DNA from: Trichosphaerium sp. ATCC 40318 | Lineage: Eukaryota; Discosea; Flabellinia; Trichosidae | DNA length: 64,000 nt | Assembly: GCA_038496445.1 (NCBI GenBank) | Contig: JALMLS010000056.1 | Span: 341,243 to 405,242 of the forward strand | Direction of reading: 5' to 3' | In this document: positions 33,100 through 44,095 of the stretch, one piece after another | How the letters are laid out: each line of letters starts with the position of its first letter | Position numbering within the stretch: the first letter of the stretch is position 1 | Made by a program: the position numbers and the translations under genes | The notes under the pieces: generated by a model | What the model was told of the DNA's origin: nothing | What the model saw: only the letters and a program-made list of their open reading frames with translations | Database searches by the model: none

Positions 33100-33888
33100 A
33101 TGTTGAAAGCACCTCTACAGAAGTCTTTATTGATCGTAATTGATCCCCAAAAAGGTTTCGCTCACCCCAAAGGCTCTTTTGGTGTGTTTTTTTTGAAATG
33201 ATGGTTCATTTGCTCTAATACTACATTAAGGCACTGCCTATGGCGTAGAAAAACTGACACCTATGGTATCAGCAATAGAGAATATAAATAAGCTGCTACA
33301 GTCCAAATTCAACTCTAAAACAAAAAACACGTTACTGGTTACATCCACATACAAGGTGGGACAATTTACTGGCAACAAAACGAACAAGCGTACGTTTCAT
33401 TTAATTCTCAGCTGTAAGTCACACCACACTAGCACTGAGCTATCTGTGCGCGAAGGAATTTGACGCCGAGTTAATGCCTCCTATTTCAAGGGATTGCTTT
33501 GCGTTTGAAATCGTGAAACACGAAAATAGCGCTGTCACAGAGAAATCATTTTGTGACATTATAGACGATACCCGGAGCGCTGGGTTTACGCATTACTTCG
33601 TCACTGGGCTCACAATAAACCACTGCGTGCCAAAGACAGCCAAAGCTATGAAAAGCCATTTTGAGCAGAGCGAAGAGACATTTGTACCCCAAATAGTCGT
33701 AATAGCTGACTTATGTGGCGCCAAAACTGGAACATACCAAAAACATTCTACCACAGGTGCGTCACCAATAATCGTGTCACTCAACCCTAAAACAAACACA
33801 AGGAGTTGCAAAGTGCGAAAGAGTTTACGCTGACTTGCAAACGCAAGGAATTATGGTGGCGGAGATGGCAGACATAAGATTCACATAG
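33100..33888 (+). CDS. Isochorismatase-fold cysteine hydrolase
   Basis: Four exons. It begins with the family's signature strand and catalytic aspartate, LLIVIDPQKGFAHPKGSFG, followed by LTPMVSAIENINKLLQ. The nucleophile cysteine is in FVTGLTINHCVPKTAKAM, followed by IVVIADLCGAKTGTYQ. The catalytic lysine should be in the middle; SRDCFAFEIVKHENSAV is the candidate region. The C-terminal exon (GVAKCERVYADLQTQGIMV) is reached through a GTGCGT intron. Members hydrolyse nicotinamide, isochorismate or related amides; the fold is firm, the substrate is open. Nicotinamidase is possible but I do not see its full metal site. Confidence 0.75.
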
Positions 33889-34375
33889 CACCAAGTAATT
33901 CCAGCCAACATTATAGCGCTTGTAAAATAATAAATAAAAATCCAATCATCCAACCTCAGCACGTCAAACTTGAGTCAATATTCAGCAAAAGCTAACGCAA
34001 GCTTGCGAATTACAGTTCAGTATACACTGATGGTGCTGTGAAATTGATAACGCCTCTAAATGCCTGCGCATAGCTTGGTAGCGCACTCACGCGCTTTGGT
34101 ACTAAACGCCAACTCCGCTGGCTCTAACACTCGTTTAATAGCACATATCAAACTTAATATCATCTCGTAATGGCCCGTACGAAGAACTTAGAAAACGCTT
34201 GTTCAAAACGATCGCAGAGGTTATGTTTTTATGGCCTTGGCTACGAGAGTACGTTAAACCAGCGACTGAGTTTAACCAGTGGCCAATCTTTTTTTGCTGA
34301 TTATTAGTACGAACTGTTCGTACAGTTAATATTAGTACCCAAATTCGCTCATACAAGCCGAAATAGCGTTGTCGC
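33889..34375. other. Intergenic, no gene seen
   Basis: AT-rich gap; an 80-codon minus-strand frame shows no family features. Confidence 0.5.
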
Positions 34376-35929
34376 ATGAATTTTCATCACCTGTCGCTAT
34401 TTTGTTTACTCTTTGTTTTAAATATTAACGTTTGTTGTAGGCGAGGCAAGCGAACCTACGCTGATGGCGTCTATACTGGTGAGTTTAAGCATGGAAAAAG
34501 GTATGTTCCAAATATTGCTCTAGCCAGCCTACAGTATTTGCGATATACTCCAAAAATACTGTAGTATCCTCAACTGATAAAAATTGATTATCCGCTGTTC
34601 CCACAAGCACTAAAAAAAAATAATTTAGGCACGGCCATGGCTCTTATAAGTGGCACGATGGTCGTACATACGAAGGAGGTTGGCGAAATGATAAATGTTA
34701 TGGGTGGGGAACATATTCTCGCCCTGATGGTTTTAAATATACAGGAAATTGGGTAAACGATAAACGACACGGTACGGTTTGCCATATCAGCCTTGTCGGA
34801 ATTTGTCGGGTTGCGAATTCGGAAAACATAGTTTGTCGCTTCGTGTACCTTTATTTGGAACTAAAATAATCTCTAGGTAAAGGTAAATTAAAAAGGACAA
34901 CATATAAATACCAAGGCAGACAATTTGGTACGCACAGTTTCCTGTAGGTTCGATTCTTTGTTGACATTTTTTGTGGTTTAGAAGGATTTGAGTATTCTGG
35001 AAGCTGGCAGAACGATAAAAGACATGGTAAAGGTTCACTGACATATGCCTCTGGTGATAGATACGTCGGTGAATGGAAAGACGATGACAGAGAAGGTAAA
35101 GGAACCTATCATTGGTCAGACGGGAAGGTTCGTGTTAGAAGAGTTTTTTTTTTATTCCATAATTAATTACTCGATTTTAGACTTATACTGGCGAGTGGAA
35201 ACGATCCATGACGCATGGATATGGGACTATGAAAATGCCTAATGGAAATAAATATGTTGGGTATTGGCGTGAAGGGTGTACAGACGGAAAAGGTAGACGA
35301 ATTTTTTTGCAGTATGTCGCTAGTTTTTGTACCAACACGTTTATTTAGGCACGTATACTTGGTCTAATGGCAGCAAATATGTTGGACAATGGTCCAAAGG
35401 TAAACGTAATGGTATTGGCACCTACAAAACAAAGAGTGGATGTACTTATGTTGGAGAATGGAAAAACTGCGTTATTGATGGTCATGGGACATATACTTGG
35501 ACAGACGGCGCTAGATACGTAGGAGAATGGAAGAAAGGAAGTAAAAATGGCAAAGGAAAGATGCACTATACGTCTGGAGTCGTTTATGATGGTGCGTACT
35601 GGATTTTATTTGATTACGCCAGCACGTGATTAATAGAATAATTAGGCAATTGGAAAGATAGTACAAAGCATGGAAAAGGAAGAACTACATGGCCTAATGG
35701 AGCAACGTTCTCTTCACACTACACATACAACAGATCGGCGACTGTATTCCTTTACTTACCTATATTCGCTCTTAATCCAAAAACACAACGCACACTTCTC
35801 AATTCAACTTGTTTGCCCGTATGGGGTGTAGGATTAGCAATGTTAAACACTACTACCGTACCTCGCGCAGAAATAGAACGCTGGGAAACAAGCAAGGTCA
35901 CGCCTTTGTCAGGCACTTGCATTTTGTAA
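34376..35929 (+). CDS. Secreted or ER-targeted MORN-repeat protein
   Basis: Eight or so exons. A cleavable signal peptide (FHHLSLFCLLFVLNINVCC) precedes about eleven MORN repeats of the form YxGEWKxxxxHGxGTxxxxxG, for example ARYVGEWKKGSKNGKGKMHY. Several introns cut repeats at the same point, after the glycine of H-G, which suggests growth by exon duplication. The C-terminal ~70 residues (VFLYLPIFALNPKTQRTLLN and beyond) are not MORN and may be a second hydrophobic or extracellular domain. MORN proteins usually act on the cytosolic side of membranes; a signal peptide is unusual. Function unknown. Confidence 0.8.
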
Positions 35930-37431
35930 AATACACCCCTGAAAAAAAAATTACAGATTACTGTACGTCAAAATAATAAACACTTGTACAAAAGCATAAC
36001 AGCAATTTTCAATTTTGAATGACACAATGAACTCACACCAACCTTAATTCACCGAATACGAACTGCTGACAGCCGGCTGGTAGTGCCACAACATTTTAAG
36101 CCTGCTACAATGCCTACCCTCCATAGTTTGTTTTACAAGAGCCATAATTCAAGTGGCTGGTATTTATTGATTGCCTTTGCAGCTACTCTTGAACACCACT
36201 AGTGCTACAATCAACATATCACGTGCTCATGTGGTGTTAATTGTGGGTTCATACTCAGGTTCTGTCGTTCAAGTCAACTCGATTGAGCTGGCCTAGCTTT
36301 GCCTGTTTTATCAATTAGCTAATATGAACCTTTGAAAGTACATCAGGGTGTATATAGTCCCTCAGTATAGGTTGGAGTATTGCGTGCCGAAAGAAACTTC
36401 TTCGAAGTTTCAATGATGAATACAAGAGAAGATGTACTGGATGGTACACCGAGAGCGCTCATAGGAGCTTGTTGGTGCCCACAATCACGTGATTCAACTT
36501 TCATAAAACAACCCTATCTAGTTTTTGTGAATTCCACTTCTTTTTGTTTTGTACTCGAAACAAACAAAGTTTTTTTGCGTGCTTTAAGAGCTGGTGTAAT
36601 AAAGAGGATGGAGATTTGGGCCTAAAAGTTTGCCGGTCAAAATCTTATCTTGTATCACATTTCAAACGAGTAATTCAACCATTTAACAAGCTCAACAATC
36701 AATGCAACACCTCTTCTTCAATAATCTCTCCAATTCAGCATGAATCGTACGTACTCTCTTAGAAAAACTTTACGTTGCGTTTGGTTTGGTTTAATGTTCG
36801 GTTAGGGTACACTGAAAGCTTTGTTAGCTTTCTCCGTACAGACGCTGATCAAACAATCGTTAAATTAGTCGCTAAAAAGCTTGGGGTTACTGGAGATGTC
36901 GCCAAAGGTATCGGTGAACATGAGATATCACGTACGGCTCAAGAAGGTTTTTTGTTAAACATTCCTCGCGCCAAACAATCTAAACACCGTTTTTACGCCA
37001 ACAAAACGGTTTTTTGCGTTTTCAAACGCTTTTGTAAAAGCTTTTCCACTTTTTAATTAGTTTTAACTTGTCACCAACAAAACGCTAAAAACCACCTCTT
37101 TTACGCATTAAAATGTGTAGCAGTTGTTTTTTACAGCTTTCAAACTTTTCAAAGATCTTCGTTAAGGTTTGAATTTGTACAACTACAAACTCTTATCTAT
37201 ATGCCCTCTACGATCTTTGTGCTGTATTTATGCGCATTTCGCGACGGCTGTCGCTGTTTTAAACCGTCTTGGGCTACTTTTACTTTTTTTATTATTTTTA
37301 CAGTGTCACATCAGAAACCCTCTGTTCGTCGTTTCTTTTGACGTATTTCTACCCACAGTTTGTTTTCAATCAATCATTACGCACTTTTTTTGTTCCTCAA
37401 CTAACTTGGTTTTGTAGAGCGTATCTTAAAA
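35930..37431. other. Intergenic with a possible remnant header exon
   Basis: Mostly noncoding. At about 36800-36960 a frame reads YTESFVSFLRTDADQTIVKL then VAKKLGVTGDVAKGIGE, which looks like a small ubiquitin-like or Crinkler-header piece. I could not connect it to the downstream gene. Around 36960-37130 AAACG/GCGTTTT words recur. Confidence 0.4.
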
Positions 37432-39992
37432 ATGACCATCAAAAAGGTCAAACAAACCTTGAAGGCTGAAGGTTCGCCGAACCACTTCTACAAACTAAAA
37501 GGGCCTCTAACATTGGAGCTCTTAGTGATGAAGCTCGTGCCTAAAAGTACGCAACTCTTCTATGCTTTGTGCCCTGGTCGCACGTGTTCTTTTCATCGTT
37601 ACCTTCTTGTCTTGTTACTCACAATCCTGTAGATCCTACTGGCAAAGGGCCGGACTCTAAGATACCTTCACCAGAAAAGAAGAAGGAAGCAGCAGAGGAA
37701 ATCAAAAAGGGGTATAAAGCGGTTAGGATGTTGGGTCCACAAAAGCTAAAATATCCCACGCTTGAACTACCAAATAAAGTCCAAACAGCGAGGGCAACAG
37801 AAGAAACGCGTAAACTGGAGGCGCTTTCTGACCCTTCTGACGACGAGGAGTCTTCAGAGAAGAAACAGCCTTCTGAAGACACAACTCTGGCGGAATTGAA
37901 GTCCATGGTGATTGATATGGGTGCTAAAACCAAAGCTCAGCTACAACAAGTCGAGAAAAAGTACGATACTCAGCTGCAAGAAGTCGAGAGAAAGTACAGT
38001 GCGCATATAGCTGAGCGCGATAACCAGCTTGCAGAAGTAAAGCGCGAGCACTATACTCATATAGCTGAAGTAAAGGCTTCCGTGATAGATCTCCAAGAAA
38101 GAGCGAGGTTGCAGAAAGAGTTTCCTTTTCGTGGCACTACCTTATCGCCAATGATTCGATGCGGTACGTTAATTGGTTCTCATTCAAAACACCGTTTCAA
38201 AACATGTTCGTATATTGTAACGCTAAATGATTATGTAGATTATAGCTTGACACTTGCGGAATTGAACTCGAGGGCATACCTTTTTAGGGAACAAACCCCG
38301 TGGGTAGAAAAGCTTATAGAGCAGTTTGCTGCGTATCCCAGCCATTCATCAATCAGCGTTGAAAAGATGAAAACTGAAGACGACTTAAATGACGAGATGG
38401 TGGCCTTATTGAGGAGGTCTAAGATACCGTTCTTGCAAGTACACAACACGCATGAGAAGTGCGTTTTTGGCGAGGATGGCACGTGCCGAAAGTACAAGCC
38501 GGATATTACTTTTACAGCCATTGGCGATGAAAGTAAAAACCCTGGCATAACCCAAGTTGTTTCAGTTATTGAAATAAAACTAGACAACATTAGCAAGAGT
38601 GCTATGGGTCAGCATACGTACGTTAAATAAACAACTCTCAATCAGTTTTCTCTTTTATTTGTTTTTTTTTTTAAGTATTTACCTTTCTTTTGTAGGAGTG
38701 CTCTGTGCAACATCATGCTTGCACAATCGCCGAGACAGTTCATTACTGGTATCTTGGCAACCAGGAAAGAGATAATGTTCACTTGGATGGAGTGGCATGG
38801 GCAGGACAGTCCCAAACCATTCTCGTTTTATTTCTCGCGTAGGTATTCAATTGTGAAACCTAAATCAAAGGGTACTCTCCTTTTCAACAAGTACTTGAGC
38901 TGTACACCCAAACAGCTCGGGTGGTCTTTCCCTACATTTAAAATCAATGGGATACCATGCACACCAAGGAAACAGCTTGGGAGCGGTGCTACCGCTAAAG
39001 TATTCGAGCTCAACGCTGGCTACGAGCGTTTTGTTGTCAAAATATTCAAAGAAGGCAACAAAAATGTAATGGCTTCTGAGGTCAAGGTATTGAAGGACCT
39101 ACTGCCTCTGAGAATACCTGGTATACCAGTATACGTACGTAGAGCCTCTTAAGACTCTTACTTGCTTTCTTTTATCGAATTTTTACAACCCTTTTCTCAC
39201 TTTTTTTTTGTTTAGCACACAGCTGGGATCGAAGAAGGCGATCACTACATCATAACGTCTCCTTTATGTGATCGCATACGGAATTCCATAAACGACTGTC
39301 CGTCTATGGTTCAATTCGTGGAAGTAATGGAGAGGTATCATGCAGGCGGATACATTCACAGGTACGACCTTTTTTTTCATTTTGCATTATCAACTTACGT
39401 CTTTGGCTTTAGGGACATAACCCCAACAAACATTATGGTCCTTAACGGTACAGCCCAAATTGTAGACTTTGGGTTGGCTGTTGAAGAAGGAACCTGTGTG
39501 CTAAAGCACCAAGGAACCTTCATGTACGCGGCTACAGAGATTATAGATGCGCACATTACCAATGAGCCTGTTGAATACAAATTTGCTCACGACTTAATCT
39601 CTCTTGTCCGAGTTTGGATATTCTTGGACTCTGAGAATAAGACGAAAGCTGCTATCATTCAGCTTTACAGTAAAGTTGATTGGTATTCTCAAGACGTTGG
39701 AACCAAGGAAGAGTTCTCGGACTTTATGAATTATCTCGCTTTTCTAGAAAAGACTGTCCCTAAGTATGAGAAAGCGTTAACGCTTGCTCGTGACACTGAC
39801 TACAAAGGACTGAAGACATTCTTCCAGTATCATATGCCTCAAGCTGGGCTAGACGACTTCAACGCCGTAAAAAATACGTTTAAACATTACTCACCAAAGA
39901 GAAAGGCTGTTGACGATATTGATGATAGAGATCCCAAACGTCAAAAGAAAACACCTATTGTAAATACACCTGTAGATAATAATAAAATGTAA
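37432..39992 (+). CDS. Crinkler-type effector: PD-(D/E)XK nuclease-like plus protein kinase
   Basis: About 760 residues over six exons. The short N-terminus (MTIKKVKQTLKAEGSPNHFY) may be a reduced header. A coiled coil follows (LQQVEKKYDTQLQEVERKYS). The middle looks like a PD-(D/E)XK nuclease: KYKPDITFTAIG, then VVSVIEIKLDN and GQHTSALCNIMLAQSPRQ. The C-terminal protein kinase has a glycine loop (LGSGATAKVFEL), the lysine (RFVVKIFKEG), HRDITPTNIM and DFGLAVE, so all catalytic residues appear present. It ends in a basic nuclear signal (KRQKKTP). Nuclease plus kinase joined to a header is a known Crinkler-RHS architecture in oomycetes, chytrids, mucoromycetes and other eukaryotes, used against hosts or rivals. 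Here function is inferred from architecture only. There is no signal peptide, which is common in this class outside oomycetes. Confidence 0.75.
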
Positions 39993-40158
39993 AAATATTG
40001 TACCATAACCTTTGCGTACAACTTCTTTTTTTAATCTGCCAGAGGAATTAAGTTAAGTACACTACAACTATGTGTAACACAAAACATTCAACGGCATTTT
40101 CTTTAATACGTCACTGTACGTCATGGACTTTACCACATCTCGCTAAGCGTTGGTAACA

Positions 40159-41418
40159 ATGCCCTCAAGCAGTGTATTCTTGCAACTACCAACCGAAATA
40201 CTCATTTTGGTATTGGAGAAGCTACGAGCTATTGACAGATATGTTGTAGTACAGTGTAACCGCTTTTTGGCGGATATAGTCCATTTTAGAATTGGCTTTA
40301 TTCGTGCAGTTCTAAAATCCAGCGGACGTTCACTCAGAACGTCTCTAAAGTCTAACAGGCACAGAAAACTAAAACAACTCGTTGGATACGATGGCATTCT
40401 TGCACACACGTTTATAGACGCCCGCGCGCTTAAATCGAGTGATCTATATTGTATACGTAAAGCAAGAAAGGTAGTAATGCCTCCAAACGTAACGTACGGT
40501 AATTTGCGAAAATTTACCGAGCTGAAAACGGTGATTTTATCGGGCCAGAAGAAACTTACGAAAGGTTGCTTCCAAGCTCTCGCAGGTATTCATACGATAG
40601 ATTTATCAGAATCTAATGTTTCGGACAAGGGTTTAAAGGCACTGAAAGGTGTCAAGATCATTTACTTGAACAGGTGCACTCAAATAAGTGACAAAGGTAT
40701 TAGCGCTTTGACTGGTGTACATACAATCGGTCTCAGTAAGACACGTGTCACTGACAAGGGACTTAATGAGTTGATTGGAGTGCGTAGTATAAACCTTGAC
40801 GGGTGTTCTGGTGTCACAGATGAAGGCTTAAAGTCACTAACCAATGTTCACTCTATCAACTTGTTGCACATGAATCATATCACAAACGAAGGTGTTAAAA
40901 GCCTCAAGGGAGTCCATGCAATTACGCTTTGCAAGAGACTAAATGACGAAGCTATAATGGCCTTAAGTGTTGTACATACTGTGCATCTACTTGGCCTCTC
41001 TTCTATCACAGATCGTGGGATTGAGGCTTTGGCAGGAGCGACTAATGTGTCGATAGTCAGGTGCAAAGGTATCACAGACAGAGGCATAACTTCACTAGCT
41101 GGTGTAAAGATTGTTCATCTTCAAAACGTTGATGTAACTGATAAAGCACTTACGGCTCTGGAAGGAGTAGATTCTTTAAGCTTGATACATTGTACAGAAG
41201 TAAGCAATAGAGGGTTGCGCAGTTTGATAGGCGTTAGAAACTTTAAGATTGTTGGAAACGATAAAGTTACTGGCAAGGGACTACTGACTCTGCAAGGGAG
41301 TCTGGAAAGACTATTCGTTAGTGACTGTCAACGCATAAGGCGTGTTTCTAGAACATTACGGTCAATTATGACGGACGACTGGCCCAACAATTGGAACATC
41401 CAAGAGCCTCTATATTGA
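40159..41418 (+). CDS. Large F-box/LRR protein
   Basis: Single exon, about 419 residues from the ATG at 40159. The F-box is LQLPTEILILVLEKLRAIDR followed by CNRFLADIVHFRIGFIRA. About 11 LRRs follow with the unit VHTIxLxxxxxITDxGLxALxG (for example VRSINLDGCSGVTDEGLKSL). A likely SCF adaptor. The family resemblance to 19507 and 26963 is strong, including the absence of introns. Intronless copies among intron-rich neighbours could reflect retroposition or acquisition from an intron-poor source; I cannot tell which. Confidence 0.85.
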   Translation: MPSSSVFLQLPTEILILVLEKLRAIDRYVVVQCNRFLADIVHFRIGFIRAVLKSSGRSLRTSLKSNRHRKLKQLVGYDGILAHTFIDARALKSSDLYCIRKARKVVMPPNVTYGNLRKFTELKTVILSGQKKLTKGCFQALAGIHTIDLSESNVSDKGLKALKGVKIIYLNRCTQISDKGISALTGVHTIGLSKTRVTDKGLNELIGVRSINLDGCSGVTDEGLKSLTNVHSINLLHMNHITNEGVKSLKGVHAITLCKRLNDEAIMALSVVHTVHLLGLSSITDRGIEALAGATNVSIVRCKGITDRGITSLAGVKIVHLQNVDVTDKALTALEGVDSLSLIHCTEVSNRGLRSLIGVRNFKIVGNDKVTGKGLLTLQGSLERLFVSDCQRIRRVSRTLRSIMTDDWPNNWNIQEPLY

Positions 41419-41702
41419 TGTCAGCCACTTACTAAGTGCTGTATTTTCGCAGTACGCTTTTAAGGTGCAAGTGTTCTGAATTTCTGATACAGGGGCGTGT
41501 TTAGCCAAAACTAAGAGTAGCGACACTTACCAGCAAAAAGCAGATTGTGAAAACTGTAGTGCAATCACGTGCAAATCTATTCTTCGTAGAGTATGTATGA
41601 GCAAATATTGAGACGTAACAGTTGACCAAGTAGCGCATTGTGCTACTTCAATACAAATACAGTTTTTATTCAATCTTTTAAGTTGTATCCAGCCTCATTT
41701 GA
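41419..41702. other. Intergenic, no gene seen
   Basis: No reading frame with family features. Confidence 0.5.
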
Positions 41703-42103
41703 ATGGCGAAAGTTTGTTACTTAGTTCGTGCACAGCCTCAAAAACGAGCCGGTGGAAAATTAAAACAAATGCAATTAGAATACCCAATTCACGTGGGAGT
41801 ACGCTTTTTTACCTTTTTGGTATTTTATGTCAGTGGAAAATGGTCAACAAACAGTGAAAAAGCAAATCTTAGCTTAAACGTGATAGCTCGTATAATAGAC
41901 GTTCAAGTACAATGGCTAGGCTCGAAGGACGGTACGTAAGCTTTTTTAAGCCAATCTAAAGTTATAGGGACGCAACAAGCGAGAAAGTCTCTACAAAATG
42001 GTTTACAGACTCTAAATGGAATATAGAGCTTAAACAAATGGAAGGAAAAGGTAAATTTGGCTTGTATAGGCAATATACCTTCCAGTTTGTCATAAATGGC
42101 TAA
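41703..42103 (+). CDS. Small protein with a possible glycogen-binding-like fold
   Basis: First frame: MAKVCYLVRAQPQKRAGGK and, later, IDVQVQWLGSKDG before a GTACGTAAG donor. The following frame reads SEKVSTKWFTDSKWNIELKQ and ends in YRQYTFQFVING, which resembles the W-x-x-x-(L) and Y-x-F-x-V-x-G end of CBM48/AMPK glycogen-binding modules. With the obvious splice sites the two parts are out of phase by one base, so the model is incomplete or the gene is broken. Its stop overlaps the ATG of the next gene (ATGGCTAA at 42096). Confidence 0.4.
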
Positions 42104-43915
42104 ATACGATTTAGGATACGGTATTCAAGCTACAGACAATTTGTCAAGCGGAGAGTTATTGATGACTTGCGACCCATACGTCTACGTGCCATACGAACCT
42201 GTCAAACACTTTGTGTGCGCGTATTGCATGCGAAAATTTGTTGACATACCGACTCTCACAGCAGACATTCCAGGTACAATGTCTCTACTTCTATCACCTC
42301 TAACACCCGTACAGTTCTTGATCAGTTCTCTGACGCATCAACAGACACAACAAAACCCCTTGGCGAAGATAACACAACAACAGATAAAGCCATCTTTCAG
42401 CCTGTACCATCTCCCAGTGGTCAGGTTTGGTAAGGCTCTTTGTGCTTGAACTTTAAGCTTAATCTCTTCCATAGGTATTGTAGTAATGAATGTAAGGATC
42501 TAGACGCACCAGAGCACATGGCATACGAAGTAGCAGCGTTAACGAAAATGGATACGAAGTGGTTAAAAGTTCGCGAAATTTCTTTACATTCTTTTTACTT
42601 AGATGGCTATTTAGGATTACTACTGTTTCTGTCCTGATCTTACAACAGATTTAAGACTACTAATGAGAGCCATGAATAAACGTCAGGTAGCTTTAGATAA
42701 AATGGAGGCACAGAAAGGCAAAAACAATGGAAACACAGTGCGTCATTGCAACAGCCTTTGTTTCTTTTTTTTTTGTCTCAACATGTTTTACATTAATCAA
42801 CATGTTCTGCCTTAGGTGGATGAATTTACAGCTGAGTATGGACACCTAATATCTAATAAAGAATGCTACGATGCAGATACACTCGAAGGCCTTAAAAAGG
42901 TTGCACAAATTGCAAATTGGCTCATGCCAGAAGTACGTAAACCTGGCACTTAAAATAAATATATGTAAAATGTGCTTATTACATATCAGAAAGCGCGAAT
43001 GGATGAAGATGAGTTAGTTGATATCTATTTGAAGCACAGAGTGAACATGTTTGGTATTTGGGTACTGCAAAGGCGAAAACTACTTTGGCCGCTTACCACT
43101 GCTCTAGGGCCTTGAAGGCGAATGTCTAGGCTATGGCGTTTACACAAAAGGCAAGGTTACCACACCCTATACATCAACATTAACATTCGCGTAGCGTCAT
43201 TTTTTAATCACTCGTGTTGGCCAAATACTACCTTTCACAGAAGTGAAACAAACAAATCACCTACTCTTGAATTCTATGCAATCTATGACATTAAAAAAGT
43301 ATACTGTTTTAAAAGCCATTACTGTGTTTTTCTTTTTTTACCTCTAACATTTTTGGTGCTAGGAAAACGAAGTATGCATATCATACACAGAAGTGTCTAC
43401 GGCCGTAGCAGATCGAAGAAAAGCTCTAAAAGAAAAGTACTTGTTTCAATGCGGTTGTTATCGCTGTAGGTTCCAATCTGACTACCCTCACTTGCCTGAT
43501 CCGTACGCTATATCATGTAGTTGCATTCATAGGTTAACTAGTGTACAGGTACTTTGAATCTTCAGAAGTTACACTGGAACAACAAGCGAAGGATTTGGCG
43601 GAAGACGCTAGCGATGAGATTCCAAAAAAACATCGCGTGACACTAGGTAAGTTGACAGTTTTCGTAACCTTGTATACTGGCCAATGCTTAGTGCTTTGAA
43701 GGTAAGCGTATTGAGGTATTCTGGGAGGATATTGATGATGTGTGGCACAGTGGCGAAGTCATAAAATACAAACACAAAACAAATTCATACTTAATAAAAT
43801 ATGATGACGGTGAGTCATTATGGGAAGTTTGGAGGAGTACGTATTAAATAGTATATAGCTGAACAATACAAAAATATGATAACCAAACTCAATAGGTAAA
43901 CAATGGCGATGGTAG
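42096..43915 (+). CDS. SET-MYND (SMYD-like) protein with C-terminal Tudor-like domain
   Basis: Multi-exon. The split SET domain starts GYGIQATDNLSSGELLMTC, is interrupted by a MYND finger (CAYCMRKF ... VWYCSNECKDLDAPEHMAYE) and resumes after a helical region with LGYGVYTKG and SFFNHSCWPNTTFHRS. NHSC-x-PN is the SET cofactor/active-site motif. A post-SET cysteine cluster follows (FQCGCYRCRFQSDYPHLPDP). The last exons form a Tudor/agenet-like barrel (RIEVFWEDIDDVWHSGEVIK, then YLIKYDDG), which would bind methylated lysine or arginine. SMYD proteins are lysine methyltransferases of histone and non-histone substrates. The Tudor addition is not typical. The stop is at 43847 or, after a GTACGT or GTGAGT intron, 43915. 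Confidence 0.75.
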
Positions 43916-44095
43916 TACTACCATCCAGAAAAAAAAAAGAAAAGAAAAAGAAAATCAAAAAAAAACAAATAAAAAAATTAACTGAATTACTTTGTGCACG
44001 CGCCAGAACAAAGTATCCCGGTAACATTCATGCGTATTAAATATCAAACAAAAACCGAATGCCATGGTGTATTGTACAATTTTGTTGGTTTTAAT

